Assembly: GCA_030867875.1 (NCBI GenBank)
Contig: JAOWCC010000936.1
Coordinates: 81,315,032 to 81,379,031 of the forward strand
Direction: 5' to 3'
Length of the DNA: 64,000 nucleotides
Source of the DNA: Actinernus sp. WN-2022
Taxonomy: Eukaryota; Cnidaria; Anthozoa; Actiniaria; Actinernidae
A program made the translations under genes and the position numbers. The notes under the pieces were generated by a model that did not search any database, had not been told where the DNA came from, and saw only the letters and a list, made by a program, of their open reading frames with translations. This document shows, piece after piece, positions 19,057-29,700 of the stretch. The number at the start of each line of letters is the position of its first letter. Position 1 is the first letter of the stretch.

Positions 19057-19136
19057 GGAATAAGGACTGGTTGGATGGGTTCTTATTCTTTTTTTTTTTT
19101 CGACTCATGTTGGAGGTTAGAATACATAGATATATA

Positions 19137-20175
19137 ATGGATGCTAAACTTGCGAATGTCTTCTATGGTCCTATGGGCTATTGGAAAGGTCATGCTGCAA
19201 TTGACAAGCTATCAGTAGCAGCAAAAGTATCGGAAGACGTAGCTAGGAGTTGGTTGGAAAAGCAATCTATGTGGCAAATATATCTACCACCACCAAAACG
19301 CATTCCACGGCCTCATTGGACTGTATCGAAACCAAACGAAGTCCACCAAGCTGATTTGATATTCTTACCACACGATCGACCTGGGCGGGGACGAAAGCTA
19401 TATAAGTACGCTTTAGTAGTAATCGATGTAGCTTCTCGATACAAAGAAGCTGAACCTTTAGCATCTAAAGATAGTGGTGAAGTTGCTGCTGCATTCGAAC
19501 GAATCTACAAACGTAGTCCACTCGAATGGCCAAAGACGTTGCAAGTAGACCCTGGTAGAGAATTCATGGGGCGTATGTCTGAAACGCTAGAACTACATGG
19601 TACGAAAGTTCAACGAGGCGAGGTTGGTAATCATAGAGCGCAAGGCTTCGTCGAACGAGCGAATAGAACATTAGCTGAGAGATTGTTTGGATATCAATAT
19701 GCACAAGAGATGGTACTTACTTCGGAAGGATCGGATGCGCGTAGTAGAGAATGGGTAGTTCGTTTACCAATGGTTATCAAAGCTCTGAACAGTGAGGTGA
19801 CTCGACTTACAGGAAAAGAGCCTTCGAATTCTGTAGTGACGCAGCAAGTAGACCTAAAGACTCCTACATATTCGCGCACTGTTGGATTGAGAGAAGAGCG
19901 CCTAACCATTCGACGTTCTAGTTCGATATCTCTACGCACCAGGAGAATTGGAAGGGGGTGAAAGACGTAGAGCCACTGATCCTGTGTGGAGTTTGAAGAC
20001 ATACGGTATTTCGCGAAGTGTAGTATCTTCGGGACAGCCTGTGCTGTACTACCTCGCGAAGCAAGAAGGGGGAAAGGATGCACCCAAACGTGGATTCGTA
20101 CGTGAAGAGCTACAAGTCGTACCTAGGGATACTGAACTGCCCCCAAAAGGAATTATGTTCGTATCCAGACGCTAG
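19137..20175 (+). pseudogene. Retrovirus-like integrase (DDE), interrupted by a frame change
   Basis: Starts at the ATG after ATAGATATATA. The catalytic core shows D73 (QADLIF), D138 (VDPGREF) and E173 (FVERANR), which fits a D,D-35-E integrase. The first frame runs to 19961. From about 19905 on, the conserved C-terminal, chromo-like part continues in another frame and ends at 20175. The total span of 1039 bases equals a full-length family member, so one base has been gained or lost near 19905 (by mutation or assembly error). The first-frame protein would lack its correct C-terminal target-binding part. The end overlaps the polymerase stop by four bases (CTAG). It would insert the linear genome into the host chromosome and make the short target duplication. 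Confidence 0.85.
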
Positions 20176-23100
20176 ACAGCGTACTCTATAGGCTCGGTGT
20201 GGATACCATCGGGAAGAACGTATCTTTTGTCGTAGTAAGCTGATAGCCCAAGCTTCTGTTGTTCGTAGGTTGCCATACCTTCTGGCAATAGTCGGAAGCC
20301 TCGGTTCTTCGCCATGTCGGTACTACCTTGGAGCGCTGCTTCGAATCGATCCCACGAGATGTCGTTGTGCCTCTTCGACATTCCTTTGGTCGAGCATTTC
20401 CTGCTACCACCCGTGTCGACGTAGTAGGCTTTCGAGCATAGGGCAATGGCGCGCTGTCCTTCGAATTCTAGCTTGAAGAGTCCTGGGGTACGACCGCTCC
20501 ACTTGTCCCAAGCTAACCACTCCTTCCTATGGGCTGCGAAATCCTCACGTAGATTAGGTCGTACAACTTCGTCGATGCTGTTTCCAGAGATGGCAATGTA
20601 CGCACTGTCCGTGTCCATCTGTATATATTCGAAATCCTTGCGATCTACGTACTTATCGAGGAAGTCGTAGTAGAACTCGAGCATGCGAAGCTTGGCGAGT
20701 TGGTATACGGCAATACCTACTTGGAAAGGTCGTTTGATGCGAACCTGATTCTTCCTACTCTCGAGTTCGTATGCGTCGCCAAATTCCTCCAAGTCCGAGA
20801 ACCAAGCACTACGTAGAGCTTTGTCGACGACCTTCTCATCCTTGGTGTAGGTGACATTCGTTTGGCGTCCCAAGTCTTCGATCAACTTTCCATAGGCGCT
20901 GTTTCCAAGTAACTTGAATACATCTGCCAGCAAAGCTTTACTCTTATCCACGTCTCCCGTGCGTCGCGCCTCGGTGACTTGGTCCACGAACCATTCGAAG
21001 ATCTTCCTAGGTTCGTAGTCTATCGTACGATACATGGCGGTGATCACTGCGCCATGATCGATGTACCAAAGTAGGAGAGGAGCGTAGAGTAGCAACCTCT
21101 TTCCAGAAAGACTCCCAACTAGCTTCTTTTCCTCGCCTCGCTTTCTACCTGTCCTTGCGAGGTAGGCTATCATTTCTGGAGGGATTGCTTCTTTGGGGAT
21201 TTCCCGATTGTAGAAGAAGGGCGGCATCTCCTCGAACTTCTTCCACAACGCTCTAGGGATCTCGATGTCGACCTCAGCGTACCCAAACCATGAGCCGTCT
21301 TGTAGCCATTGGGTAAGCTCTTCGGCTGCTAGTCCTGGCTCTTCATAGTGAATGACCTCTTCTTTCCCACAAGGCATTTCGAGGGCCATGGTGGAAAGAT
21401 ACAGAGCGTTAGCGTCGTAACCAAGAACTTTGCGACACACCTTGGTTCCACCCTGATGACTACGAATCTTAGTCACTCCTGCTTCGTGTCGTCTGGTGAA
21501 CACTATGCTTGGTCCTCCTACGACAGCGCTTTTCAGCATGTGGTAGGCTTTCTCGCCTGGAGCGTACATCTCAGCTCCCCGTTCTACACTACCTCGAAGC
21601 AGGAACTGTAGCGAGACTCCTGGGATGGACACTGCGTCTTTCAGCATGTCTACTCCCTTCTCGTGGTAGAAATCTCGCATCTTTTCGAGTGCCTCTAGGA
21701 ATGGGACTACGTCTAGGTTGTTGTAGTATCGTAGCCAGTCTGCGAAGGTCTCCATTCCCTTGTCGCGAAAGGTACCCTTGCAGTCTTCGAACTCTGACCT
21801 AGATAGTAGGTGTTGACCTTTCAGCTTTGATCCCCACTCTCGATAGTCTGGTAATCCAACATGATCCAATTTGTCGGGAGAGTCGAACCACTCGTATGGG
21901 AAGAAACTCTTTTGCGATTCACATCCGTAAGCAATGACCCAACGTTCGTAAGAAGTTCCAGGTCCAAGGTAGTTCATCACATCGAGGAAACGGAACTCGG
22001 CAGTCAAGAGAAACATAGTGGTGTTGGCTTTCTTTGCGACCCTGACCTGCTTACAGGTGTCAGCGATGGTTTCTACAAAGTAGTTCCTAATCAGATTGAG
22101 ATCGTACCTGCCAGAGTTGAATCCCAATACAGGAACTTGGTTGACCCATTCATCGATCCTCATCCGTTGTCCTTCCGATAGGGTGTCGAAGGAGAATTCG
22201 GGTGTCCTTGGACAGAACTGTTCTGCAACGACTTCTCGGATGGCCTGCGCTCTTCGTTGGAGTTCTTCGACGAAGGCAGCTATGAGTTCTTTTGGGTCAT
22301 GTCGACAGAGGTGGGTTGGTGTTCGATCGTATGTGTCCACTATGGAAACAAATATTGGGACGTGGACGTTTTCGATGGTCAATCGGTCCGTTGGTTGTCG
22401 ACCTTTCGTTCTATCGAGATAGGCTTCGAAGTCGTACACTATGGCGTGTGGGTAGGCGGTTTGCGTTGGCGTTGGAACCGGTTCGTTCGTCTTCTTTGTA
22501 GAGCAACCCCAAGCCTCCACTACTACATAACCTGCCTCACGTAGACTCTCCGTTCTTTTGCAGGTCTTACGATAGAGGTGTCTATATCGAGGGAAGCATT
22601 CTGGGCAGCCATGGAAATAGCATCCATGAAATTGGAAGATGGTTTTCAAAAGAGGTTCGTAGCCGTCGACCGCTGCTCCTTCGATCCAATGCTCTCCACC
22701 ATGTCCACAAGCCGCGTGATGAATGTGCTTCTGGAGTCTTTTGGATTCGCGTTTCAACCAGCGTAGAGCAGCTTTGCTGGCTTTGTTAGATTCGCTCTCT
22801 GGCCAAAAGGCTTTTTCGTATGCCGACTGGGGTATCGTAATTGCTTTTCCGGGGCAAACAATCTTCGTTTCCCCACGACTGCAACGATCTGCGTGGCGTT
22901 GAAGGTTCGAGGCGTTTGTGAACCGTTGCTTACAATCGTTGCATACGTAGATGCTCCCTATCTTGTTGATGTTCTTGATGTAGAAGGCATGTCCGTCGTA
23001 TATCCCAATCGTCATCGTATGCTTGTAGTGGGCTGCATGTCGCGTCAGATGCCAAGCGCCATCCTCCGTAGGTTCGTACACCCGAATACCGATTCCAAAG

Positions 23101-24101
23101 TGCAACTCGACTTCCTCCAGCTGGTCTAAGGAAGTTCTGGGAACGTCTTGCGTAGGTGCTACCATGCGATAGAAGTCCTGGGCAAGTTTTCGAGGCGAGG
23201 TGTTGCACTTGTCTGCGCGGGCCCCTTTGCATACAGCAAGGCAGCGCCAAAGACATAGGTTGTCGCCATGGCGATCAAGGACAATCATTCCTTTTTTCTG
23301 GCGAAGCCATTGTGGCAGTGGGCCTGTTCCCAACAATGGCTGACGATCGAGCACGACTTTGACATCCACGTAAATCCAACGCACGAATGCCCACTGAGTA
23401 TTTGGACGATTGATGTTGTCAGGATTCAAACGAGCTGTCTCTTTGCTATTGATCCACTCCTCTGCATTGCCTAGGACATTCAACCATGGAGAGCCTGGGA
23501 CTGTCTTCGAGAAGAGCATCACCCGCCCGTCGTTGACATTGCGAATGCGATATGAGTAACCGTAACGTAGGTAGAAGCTAGTTTCTACATTTGCAGTCAA
23601 CTTTCCCATGATCCTAGGCGTCAAATCGCCTGCCACACCTTGAAAGAAGCGCCATCGAATAGTGCGCCTACCTTTCTCCTCTCCCTCGAGCATGCCGTCT
23701 CTCTCATTGAGGATGGTGGCTGCCTCTCGAGCTAGACTCCGTTCTAGTGGCTCACTACGCGGCTCTTGCAGGAACCGTCGGACGGCTCGTCGTTTGTGGG
23801 GCAAACGTCTTCGAGGATTCGCTATGGACCTTTCTTTGTCGGCCTTTGCCCTTAGACTTGCCGTGATCTCCTCATTCAACTGTTGGATTTCGCGTGCACG
23901 TTGAGCTCGTTTGTGGGGATCTTCGGGATCGCCTCGAAGAGCTGGAAACCTGCCCGTTTGGTCGGCTCGTTCGATCCTATTCTCCCATTCGAGAGCGCGA
24001 GCCTCAGCTATTGTCTGGGCAAGCCTGGCTTTGTTGAACCTCGAAGTGCCTCGCAGACCAAATTGCTTTGCTTGCGTACGTAGTTCTTCTAGGGTGACCA
24101 T
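20172..24101 (-). CDS. Protein-primed type B DNA polymerase with N-terminal accessory domains
   Basis: A 1309-residue product from the ATG complement at 24099-24101; the longer frame into the terminal repeat starts with TTG. The order is: SAP/HeH-like DNA-binding helix (1-35); basic region; OTU-like cysteine protease signature (D276, C283, H371); C2HC finger (387-407); FHGCYFHGC motif (491-499), seen near an endonuclease-like part in the family; exonuclease motifs D557/E559, GFNSGRYD (660-667) and YNNLD (D797); polymerase motifs A (D896), B (K1063-G1071) and C (DTDS 1163-1166); and SKAYY (from 1223). The insert pattern fits protein-primed enzymes that copy linear genomes from terminal protein. 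All catalytic residues are present and no break is seen. It converges on the integrase with a 4-base overlap. Confidence 0.95.
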   Translation of the reverse strand: MVTLEELRTQAKQFGLRGTSRFNKARLAQTIAEARALEWENRIERADQTGRFPALRGDPEDPHKRAQRAREIQQLNEEITASLRAKADKERSIANPRRRLPHKRRAVRRFLQEPRSEPLERSLAREAATILNERDGMLEGEEKGRRTIRWRFFQGVAGDLTPRIMGKLTANVETSFYLRYGYSYRIRNVNDGRVMLFSKTVPGSPWLNVLGNAEEWINSKETARLNPDNINRPNTQWAFVRWIYVDVKVVLDRQPLLGTGPLPQWLRQKKGMIVLDRHGDNLCLWRCLAVCKGARADKCNTSPRKLAQDFYRMVAPTQDVPRTSLDQLEEVELHFGIGIRVYEPTEDGAWHLTRHAAHYKHTMTIGIYDGHAFYIKNINKIGSIYVCNDCKQRFTNASNLQRHADRCSRGETKIVCPGKAITIPQSAYEKAFWPESESNKASKAALRWLKRESKRLQKHIHHAACGHGGEHWIEGAAVDGYEPLLKTIFQFHGCYFHGCPECFPRYRHLYRKTCKRTESLREAGYVVVEAWGCSTKKTNEPVPTPTQTAYPHAIVYDFEAYLDRTKGRQPTDRLTIENVHVPIFVSIVDTYDRTPTHLCRHDPKELIAAFVEELQRRAQAIREVVAEQFCPRTPEFSFDTLSEGQRMRIDEWVNQVPVLGFNSGRYDLNLIRNYFVETIADTCKQVRVAKKANTTMFLLTAEFRFLDVMNYLGPGTSYERWVIAYGCESQKSFFPYEWFDSPDKLDHVGLPDYREWGSKLKGQHLLSRSEFEDCKGTFRDKGMETFADWLRYYNNLDVVPFLEALEKMRDFYHEKGVDMLKDAVSIPGVSLQFLLRGSVERGAEMYAPGEKAYHMLKSAVVGGPSIVFTRRHEAGVTKIRSHQGGTKVCRKVLGYDANALYLSTMALEMPCGKEEVIHYEEPGLAAEELTQWLQDGSWFGYAEVDIEIPRALWKKFEEMPPFFYNREIPKEAIPPEMIAYLARTGRKRGEEKKLVGSLSGKRLLLYAPLLLWYIDHGAVITAMYRTIDYEPRKIFEWFVDQVTEARRTGDVDKSKALLADVFKLLGNSAYGKLIEDLGRQTNVTYTKDEKVVDKALRSAWFSDLEEFGDAYELESRKNQVRIKRPFQVGIAVYQLAKLRMLEFYYDFLDKYVDRKDFEYIQMDTDSAYIAISGNSIDEVVRPNLREDFAAHRKEWLAWDKWSGRTPGLFKLEFEGQRAIALCSKAYYVDTGGSRKCSTKGMSKRHNDISWDRFEAALQGSTDMAKNRGFRLLPEGMATYEQQKLGLSAYYDKRYVLPDGIHTEPIEYAV

Positions 24102-24147
24102 CTCTGATTGACGACGAACGTCGATGTCGCGGGGCGCAGAAAACGTA
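24102..24147 (-). promoter_or_regulatory. Leader of the polymerase gene
   Basis: Short region between the polymerase ATG and the inner end of the right terminal repeat. The upstream terminal repeat contains a T tract followed by ATACCCTATTGGAG, a possible promoter region shared with the left end because the repeat is duplicated there. Confidence 0.3.
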
Positions 24148-24502
24148 CTCGATATCTTTGGTGTCGATATACTATATGCTAATGACTCCTCTAATAGATC
24201 CTCAAGTTTGTCCCTTTTTGGGCATTTCTCCAATAGGGTATAAAAAAAAAAAAAAATTCCTCAGGGCGACACTTTGGGTGTTGCGAGAGAATTTCAACCC
24301 TTAGGATCCCAGTAGTATAGTCGGAGTTAAAACTGATACCCGGTCGGGCCCTCCCTCCTGATACCCGGTCGGGCCCTCCCTTCGGTCGGGACGTCCTTGG
24401 TAATGTTTTCTTGCCCAAGAAAAAGAAAACAAAAACCTTAAAGCGCTTGCATTTTTGTTGAAAAAATAACCGGGTATCAGTTTTAACTCCGACTATACTA
24501 CT
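24148..24502 (-). repeat. Right terminal inverted repeat of the element
   Basis: Mirror of 9355-9714. The inner arm of its terminal palindrome is altered: a GC-rich segment containing GGTCGGGCCCTCCC occurs twice (about 24340-24380) in place of part of the arm. The polymerase reading frame extends into this repeat but only with a TTG, so the coding start is placed just outside it. Confidence 0.9.
24311..24502. repeat. Terminal palindrome, right end (hairpin-capable)
   Basis: The outer arm (about 24420-24502) is intact and the inner arm (24311-24345) pairs with its outermost part. The loop at 24380-24419 has the same 40 bases in the same plus-strand orientation as the left loop, so it is inverted relative to this terminus. 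Confidence 0.9.
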
Positions 24503-24507
24503 CAACA
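24503..24507. repeat. Target-site duplication, right copy
   Basis: CAACA directly follows the last terminal base. Joining the two flanks with one copy gives a sequence matching unit 2 at 47206-47220 except for one base within the duplicated pentamer. Confidence 0.85.
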
Positions 24508-24733
24508 CGACTTACCTTATCAGTTCAATTCAGTCATTGTTGAACAACTGAAGCATTGTTGACGACCATCAAAGATAATCAAAATCCTTGGAATACAACG
24601 TCGAGTATGTATTTATTGGCAGAATTGCACGGAAACTTTATAAACGTAGCACTAAACTAAATGAATCTACTGCTATTTAAAGGTTTGGTACGGCATCAGG
24701 GGCCAAAGGTTGCTCATGTGATAGGGCTGGAAC

Positions 24734-24884
24734 TAGACTGCGAACAGTCACTCCTTTTCCCTCCATTGATAGTAATTTGCGAGCGGAGCGAGCGAACAGA
24801 AAATATGGCAGGCGTTCGCCATATTTTCTCTTCGCTCGCAAATTACAATCAATGGAGGGACGAGGAGGGACCGTTCGAAGTCTA
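24734..24884. mobile_element. 151-bp inverted-repeat element with 9-bp target duplication
   Basis: GGCTGGAAC occurs at 24725-24733 and 24885-24893. The element starts TAGACTGCGAACAGTC and ends GACCGTTCGAAGTCTA, with a second inner inverted pair around GCGAGCG and CGCTCGC. Nine-base duplications are typical of Mutator-like transposons. It is absent from unit 2. Confidence 0.85.
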
Positions 24885-25476
24885 GGCTGGAACGAGATCT
24901 GCTTGTGTTTGGGCCAAATATTGGCCCAAGTTTGACTAGCCTTACCGCTTCCTACGGCCTTGCGGTTTCCTTATAAAGCGAATAGTTTTGCACCTCATCT
25001 AAAATGTCGCCGGAACTTTTTACTGAACCGCGAACTTGATATAGTCCAGGTGTGTACCCAGGGGAGGGTTCCAAGGGTTCCGGAACTCAGTACCAGTACC
25101 ACTCCGAGTTGTTGATTAGGGCAGCGTCACTTCATTTTCGTTTACCTTTATTTCAGTCTTGCCACATGAATACCGGTGGAAATTTGGAGCTCTAACATCT
25201 AGTGAATATTTTACCAAAATAACTTCAAATTTCCTGTTTCAACTATTGTGAACATTTTAACATGCATGGTGAATTTAAGCATAAAGTGGCATGGCCTGTC
25301 CTTTTGTAATTTTAATTCAGTAAAAGTCGGCATCAGTTATACAGCAATTGGATAGAAAACTAACGTATGTTTTGTGTATCGAAGATAAATTCAATCTAGC
25401 TCAAATTTCACCCATTTATTGACATTTGTATTATCTCAGTATCCTGAAAATTTGATGCTGTTGTGTTGAATATACT

Positions 25477-26223
25477 CAACCTCGTGACCAGGGCCTTCTC
25501 GGTCAGATCCAAGATGGCGCCTACTCCGAGAGAAGACGGCTGGTAAAGGCTGAATCACCTGACCAAAAATCTCCAGAAATCCTGGAGATTTTAATCACGT
25601 GATGTGGGCATCCAATATGGCGGTCAAGCTAAATATGGAAATGTTAACACGTGCCTACAAACCATAGGTATCCCAATCCGGAGTGAGCGAGATGCGATTA
25701 ACGGTATTTCCACGCGGCGTACGATGTGGTGAAAACAGGTCTACTAAACGGCTTGAAATGGAGTTTACTTGGATAAAGAAACAGTGGAAGGGTGTCACAA
25801 TGCTATTAGGATGTATCTAAGCTAGAAGAGAATCCTAAAAAGCCGTTTATTTTCCGTTAGCGTTGAAGCGAAGCCGGATCGATACCACATGCTCAGGTTA
25901 AACGGCTTCTCCTGGTTTTCCCACTGATAAAACTTACCAGAAAACAACCCAGTACTAATACACTTCATCTATTGTTCTACCTACACAACGTGGTTTAAGG
26001 TTATTTAAAATCGTTTTATTGATAAAATTTGAGAAAATTAAACTATATACGAATCATCTCCGTGGTCTCAGCCCGTTTGGCCAATAAAAAGCATTGTTAG
26101 ACAACCTTTGCATGATAACGGAAGAGCCAATCAGAATACGTGACAGTAAAGCCTTTACCAGGGTCTTCTCTCGGAGTAGCCGCCATCTTGGATCTGACCG
26201 AGAAGGCCCTGGTCACGAGGTTG
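25477..26223. mobile_element. 747-bp Mutator-type inverted-repeat element
   Basis: Terminal inverted repeats of about 70 bases begin CAACCTCGTGACCAGGGCC and end with the complement. The 9-bp duplication GAATATACT is at 25468-25476 and 26224-26232. No coding frame is present, so it is non-autonomous. Confidence 0.85.
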
Positions 26224-26244
26224 GAATATACTCAGAATGATAGA

Positions 26245-26715
26245 CCAGTTCGCGGAAAATTCCGACATTTTGAAAGGGTGCAAACATGGCGCGAAATACA
26301 GTGTTTGTATGGGAATTGATGCGAATCCGATGGCAAATAGATACCAGGTAAAAGATTAACATATCAAAATTTGAGGGATGTAGCTGTGCTGGGAAGCCGG
26401 TGCAATCGTGTTTTCAGTTTTACATACATTGTCTGTAAAAACGATTCGAATTCCGCGTGAAAATTTACAGACAATGTATGGAAAACTGAAAACACGATTG
26501 CACCGGCTTCCCAGCACAGCTACATCCCTCAAATTTCGATATGTTAAACTTTTACCTGGTATCTTAAGTTTGTATCTGAAAAATATTTCAGAAATTCGAT
26601 TTTACGGATTTTATTTGGCATCGGATTCGCATCAATTCCCATACAAACACTGTATTTCGCGCCATGTTTGCACCCCTTTCAAAATGTCGGAATTTACCGC
26701 GAACTGGTCTATTCG
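26245..26715. repeat. Long foldback with about 190-bp arms
   Basis: The segment 26245-26432 (with ATGTAGCTGTGCTGGGAAGC and CATGGCGCGAAATACAG) pairs with 26461-26715 in reverse complement. The right arm carries a roughly 60-base interruption near 26563-26620. Partial single-arm copies occur near 29475-29560 and 54335-54420. Confidence 0.8.
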
Positions 26716-29700
26716 AGTCTGTTTAGCCATTTCCAATACCGATGACGAAACTGAAAACGAATCCGGACAAAATCGTCTTTGATACCGTTTCTATGGCTAC
26801 AGCTCATTATTGGCTTGTGGTAATGCGTCGCCTCAAAAGTGAAAGTACGATAACATTATATTAACAGGTAAGATTTTTTCTCATTCTATCATATTGCGGA
26901 CTGTATTACTTCAAGCGGAGAAAAAACTTTATGATAATATGATCAGTAATAAAGATTCATATAGGGAGCACATATCTAGCTGTGATTTGGTTTCCCTATA
27001 AATCTATTGGATGCGTGATTTTAACTCAAGCCAAACACTTTGAGAGCACTCAGAGACGTGCAGCGAATGGCTTGGCTAAAACGAAACAGTACATGTACGA
27101 ACCAATTCCTTATGTTGTGCTCATTGAAAATCAAGTCAGTCCAAGCTACGTCTGAGAACATCCTGGTCAGAATTTACCCAGTTTCATTTTGATCTAATAA
27201 AAAAGCTGCAAAAGTCGTGTAATCAATCCTTATGTGCTGACCCTGATACGCATGCATCGACCATTAGTCTAGTTTGTTCTCCATCCAACAAGACATACGG
27301 TACACTGTTTAGTGATGTAATCTAATGCAGCATATCCGTCAAGCGAGAGCATGTAGGCAGATCCGAAACATTATTTTTATATTCGTTACCCGGAAGAAAA
27401 GTTGCAGCATACATATCCGTCTGCATGCAAATACTGTATCCCGAGACAGAAACCAAAACAGTTGTTAACAGCTTATTTTGAGCAACTGACATTAAATAAG
27501 TGAATCACTAACCTGTTGGAACCTAGTACGATTCCAAGCCATTGCAAACGCGTTTACAAAGGGCAACTACTGACTACTACTGTATTACTGTATATCAAGG
27601 TATTACGTGACACAACTTGCGTTTTATACAGACTAAACATGATCTCTTCTATATATTGGTCCGGCGTTGTGTGTTCCCAGCGATTTGTGTTCCTGGGGGA
27701 GGGGTGAGGGTACACGAATCGCTAGCGTTTTTGTGTTCCCTCTTTTCAAATTGAAAATTCATGCAGAAGACAGTAAATTAACATCATATAATATGTTTTA
27801 AACTTAAAAGTGTAACCTTTCCTAAGAATTGATGTATGTAAAAGTAAATTCCGACATTTTAAAAGATGCAAACATGACCGCAAAATAATGCATATTTTTG
27901 GGGCATTCGTAATTAGCACCTCGTGCTCTTCCCTAAGGACTTGGAGTTGTTATTACTCGGGCAAGTTTTTATTCAGTTTGTGTCGCGAGTGTACTCAACA
28001 CATGACAGCGGGACGCTGCGGGTTACTTAATTACTCTGGCCAGGCCTTTGGCCAGCACGAGTCGGAAAATGCAAGCCGTTTATTACTCGGGCCAGACCTT
28101 TGGCCGAGGCACGAGTCGGAAAATGCAAGCCGTTTATTCCGGCAACCAAGCAGATTGCACCTCAGTTCTTTCAAGTTCTTTTCGCCACCGTACCAATCAG
28201 ATTGCACTGTGCTGGTCACGTGACCAATGAACAACACATTTCAGATGGCGATATGAGCAGAGTTTTCATATCAAAGTCATTGCGTACAAAAGCCTACATA
28301 TCGAAATCCGGTGACTCACTTCCGGTATCTGCCCAGTCATCTCACTCAAAAATACATGGTTTTGGGAGCTATTTTGCCTTCAAAGTTAAGTAACATCTAA
28401 TCTGCAACTGGTAACTGTTTGGAGTGATTATGTTAAGATTTCCACTGAAAAAATAAATAAATTTGCTTTCGCGAGTGAAATGAATTTTTACAAGGCGCTA
28501 CTCGTTTATAGACGACAAAGCAGAGGAAAACTGGGTTTAGCTTGAATACGCATGTCTGAACTGACTTTCTACCGCTGAATTCAGATAGGAGAATAAATTT
28601 TAGGTGAAAAGATTAAAAAATATTTATCGACTAGCTTCCTTAGCAAATACGTTACTATTTTGAATAAAATGAGCATATTTATGACAGTACTTAATATGAT
28701 TCCATAAACCGAAATCGAATAAAGCAAATGGAAAGAAATTTTCATGGGAAGTAGTCCTATGCCACATATGGATATAAGCTAAAAATATCGCTTGAATCGG
28801 TCCGGAAAACACAGCGCTCGACGACTAAACAGAAAGTAAGGCGAATTGTTAATTATTTTCGAAAACACTCTCACACAGTTGTTTTAAACTTTGTAGTCTT
28901 GAAGGCCTACATTCAGACTACAAAGGACACTAGGTCGTTTTAAAAGTTTAGGTCTAGATTTCGAGAATATGTATATGTAAAATACATGACGTCAACGCTG
29001 TCAGGGGCGTACCTGACTGTAGGCCAGTTAAGCACGGGCTTAAAGATTTTTGGGGGATTTTTTGTTTTCATAATCCAAAAATGTTTGCCGAGAGTGTCGT
29101 TGATGCAGCTCCTCAAAGCCCTGCCGCGCTCCTACACTGTAGTTTTACAAAGTCTAGAAAGGCGAGACTGTGGTAATTGTTTTTGTGTCAATGTCTATGT
29201 AACTTAAAGGTCCAACTAAAGTTTCTTTATGGCCTGTAAACCCCGGGTCTTGTACCGGTGGAAATTGGTAACCGTATATCAGCAATATTCCGATGGCGCG
29301 CTTAAAGCTGAAAAATGCCCAGGAACGCCCCTGGCTGTGTCGCTATGGTAACACCGACGTTAAACAAACCTACATTTTTGGAAAGTTTATTCTATTTCTA
29401 GTAAATGGGTGAAGTGGCTAGTTCGACCGAGCTCTGACAGTGCGTCCTGCAAAATCCAGGCGAGCCACCTTAACTGATCAAAATTTGAAGGATGTAGCTG
29501 TGCTGGGAAGCGTGCAATCGTGTTTTCAGTTTTCCATACATGTCTGTAACGAGTCAAAGTCCGCGGGAAGATTTAAAAGTTTTAAATATATTATATGAAG
29601 TTAATTTACCGACTTCTGATTGCATTTTCAATTTGGACGGAGGGAACACAAATCACTGGGAACACAAAAGCTATACTACTGAGCGGCCCGAGTTCATGTG

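Larger units (their letters stand above)
9355..24502. mobile_element. Polinton/Maverick (adintovirus-like) integrated element, 15.1 kb
   Basis: The element starts AGTAGTATAG and ends CTATACTACT, with long terminal inverted repeats and a 5-bp target duplication (CAACA) on both sides. It encodes the hallmark set of this class: type B DNA polymerase with the family's long N-terminal region, retrovirus-like integrase, FtsK/HerA-type packaging ATPase and a double-jelly-roll-type major capsid protein. It also encodes a TFIIB-like factor and several small conserved proteins. All major frames except the integrase are open, so it is probably a recent insertion. It lies about 4 kb upstream of the first coding exon of TRAF gene 1. 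The matching site in unit 2 is empty. Such elements are regarded as endogenous forms of animal-infecting DNA viruses; whether this copy could ever be active cannot be judged from sequence alone. Confidence 0.95.

Noticed and set aside
24102..24233. N-terminal extension of the DNA polymerase into the terminal repeat
   Set aside because: The extension starts with TTG, not ATG, and the next in-frame ATG at 24099-24101 begins the conserved SAP-like segment.
9355..24502. LTR retrotransposon, since the terminal units could be read as direct repeats with an integrase inside
   Set aside because: There is no reverse transcriptase or gag, the sequence inward of the palindromes is inverted, and polymerase, capsid and ATPase genes are present.
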